The notes under the pieces are model-generated. The model searched no databases, was not told the DNA's origin, and was given only the letters and a program-made list of their open reading frames with translations. A DNA stretch of 42,763 nucleotides from Winslowiella iniecta (lineage in GTDB: Bacteria; Pseudomonadota; Gammaproteobacteria; Enterobacterales; Enterobacteriaceae), in assembly GCF_001267535.1 (NCBI RefSeq), contig NZ_JRXE01000008.1, positions 1 to 42,763 of the forward strand. Direction: 5' to 3'. The translations under genes were made by a program, and so were the position numbers. Below are positions 42,240-42,763 of this stretch, in pieces (within the stretch, counting starts at the first letter, position 1; every line of letters starts with the position of its first letter).

Positions 42240-42763
42240 TCACACACTCTCTGGCGCTGACGAGCGTTGATATACCGCAATAATCTCAGCAGCCACCGCT
42301 ACGGCAATCTCCGCAGGCAGTTTTCCTTTTACATCAGGTAAACCAATCGGGCAGCGCATCGTGGTCAGCTGCTGGCGGCTGAAGCCCTGACCTTCCAGCC
42401 GGTACTCAAAGCGCTGACGCTTGGTGGCCGAGCCGATAACGCCAAAATAGCGATAGTCACCACGACGTAAAATCGCGGCGCATAATTGAAGATCGCGTGG
42501 GTGGTGGTGAGTCATCACAATAAAATAGCTTCCCGCTGGCATCGCCTGCACCTGATCGAGCGGATCGTCCGCCTGACAAACTGTGACGCCGGGCGGCACG
42601 TCGGTAAACTGCCCTTCGCGCTCATCTATCCAGCTTACGTGACAGGGTAACGTCGACAGCAGCCTGACCAGCGCCTGACCGACGTGCCCGGCACCAAACA
42701 CCGCGATTTGCGGCTGTTGCTGCATCAGCGGTTCAAACAGAATGGTGGTCATACCGCCGCAAC
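42240..42763 (-). CDS. xdhC: XdhC-family xanthine dehydrogenase maturation factor (5' end cut by window)
   Basis: C-terminal two-thirds of an XdhC/CoxI protein; the gene continues past the right edge. The first visible residues Cys-Gly-Gly fit the LGQCCGG motif that ends the XdhC N-terminal domain. The Rossmann domain follows: QIAVFGAGHVGQALVRLLST, WIDEREGQF, VMTHHHPRDLQLC, YFGVIGSATKRQRFEYRL and the C-terminal MRCPIGLPDVKGKLPAEIAV. XdhC binds and sulfurates the molybdenum cofactor of xanthine dehydrogenase. This fits the urate hydroxylase gene in the same window. The ATG near 42752 is internal to the motif and not the start. Confidence 0.9.
   Translation of the reverse strand, partial: CGGMTTILFEPLMQQQPQIAVFGAGHVGQALVRLLSTLPCHVSWIDEREGQFTDVPPGVTVCQADDPLDQVQAMPAGSYFIVMTHHHPRDLQLCAAILRRGDYRYFGVIGSATKRQRFEYRLEGQGFSRQQLTTMRCPIGLPDVKGKLPAEIAVAVAAEIIAVYQRSSAPESV

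Overview
The window reads as chromosome of a gamma-proteobacterium in Enterobacterales, most like Erwiniaceae (Erwinia/Pantoea) or a near relative. The sad/ptrR pair, lplA, pagP, dcp, hpxO, dat-ddc and a complete terW/terZABCDEF locus all have close enterobacterial counterparts that I recognise from memory of their protein sequences. No search was run, so the genus is an inference. I see no rRNA, tRNA, CRISPR array or intact insertion sequence.

Layout. Bases 1-2172 hold the end of a peptide/nickel-type ABC importer (permease and a fused double ATPase). A 650-bp gap with possible gene debris follows. Bases 2825-6598 hold an NCS1 permease, ptrR and sad, which encodes succinate-semialdehyde dehydrogenase. 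Bases 6808-12620 hold an MFS exporter, pagP, an ABC-F ATPase preceded by an uncharted 27-residue leader peptide with alternative RNA hairpins, an SDR enzyme and a secreted alpha/beta hydrolase. After an AT-rich gap come lplA and a small chorismate mutase-like gene.

Bases 14752-26722 form the tellurium-resistance (Ter) locus: terW, a leftward five-gene operon (aldolase-like, PRTase-Pelota, HAD, PRTase-TRSP, ATP-grasp) thought to make a nucleoside-like metabolite, and the rightward terZABCDE-terF operon. The divergent intergenic region carries two near-identical 15-bp sites (ATCAT-N3-ATGAT core), each over a possible promoter. They are good candidates for TerW operators.

Bases 26767-30571 hold an HAD-IB phosphatase and dat-ddc, which make 1,3-diaminopropane. 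Bases 30572-33519 are gene-poor, with a truncated gene, a degraded gene, a VF530-family gene and two copies of an inverted-repeat element at the edges. Bases 33520-35541 hold an opine dehydrogenase and an EamA/DMT exporter. They lie behind a promoter almost identical to the E. coli zntA promoter, with a ZntR-type palindrome in a 20-bp spacer. This predicts a zinc-responsive opine production and export unit, the most striking undescribed system here. The right end carries a secreted SecD-P1-head-like protein, hpxO (urate hydroxylase), a Tat-signal class A beta-lactamase related to CTX-M, a secreted dipeptidyl carboxypeptidase, an O-methyltransferase and a partial xdhC-like gene.
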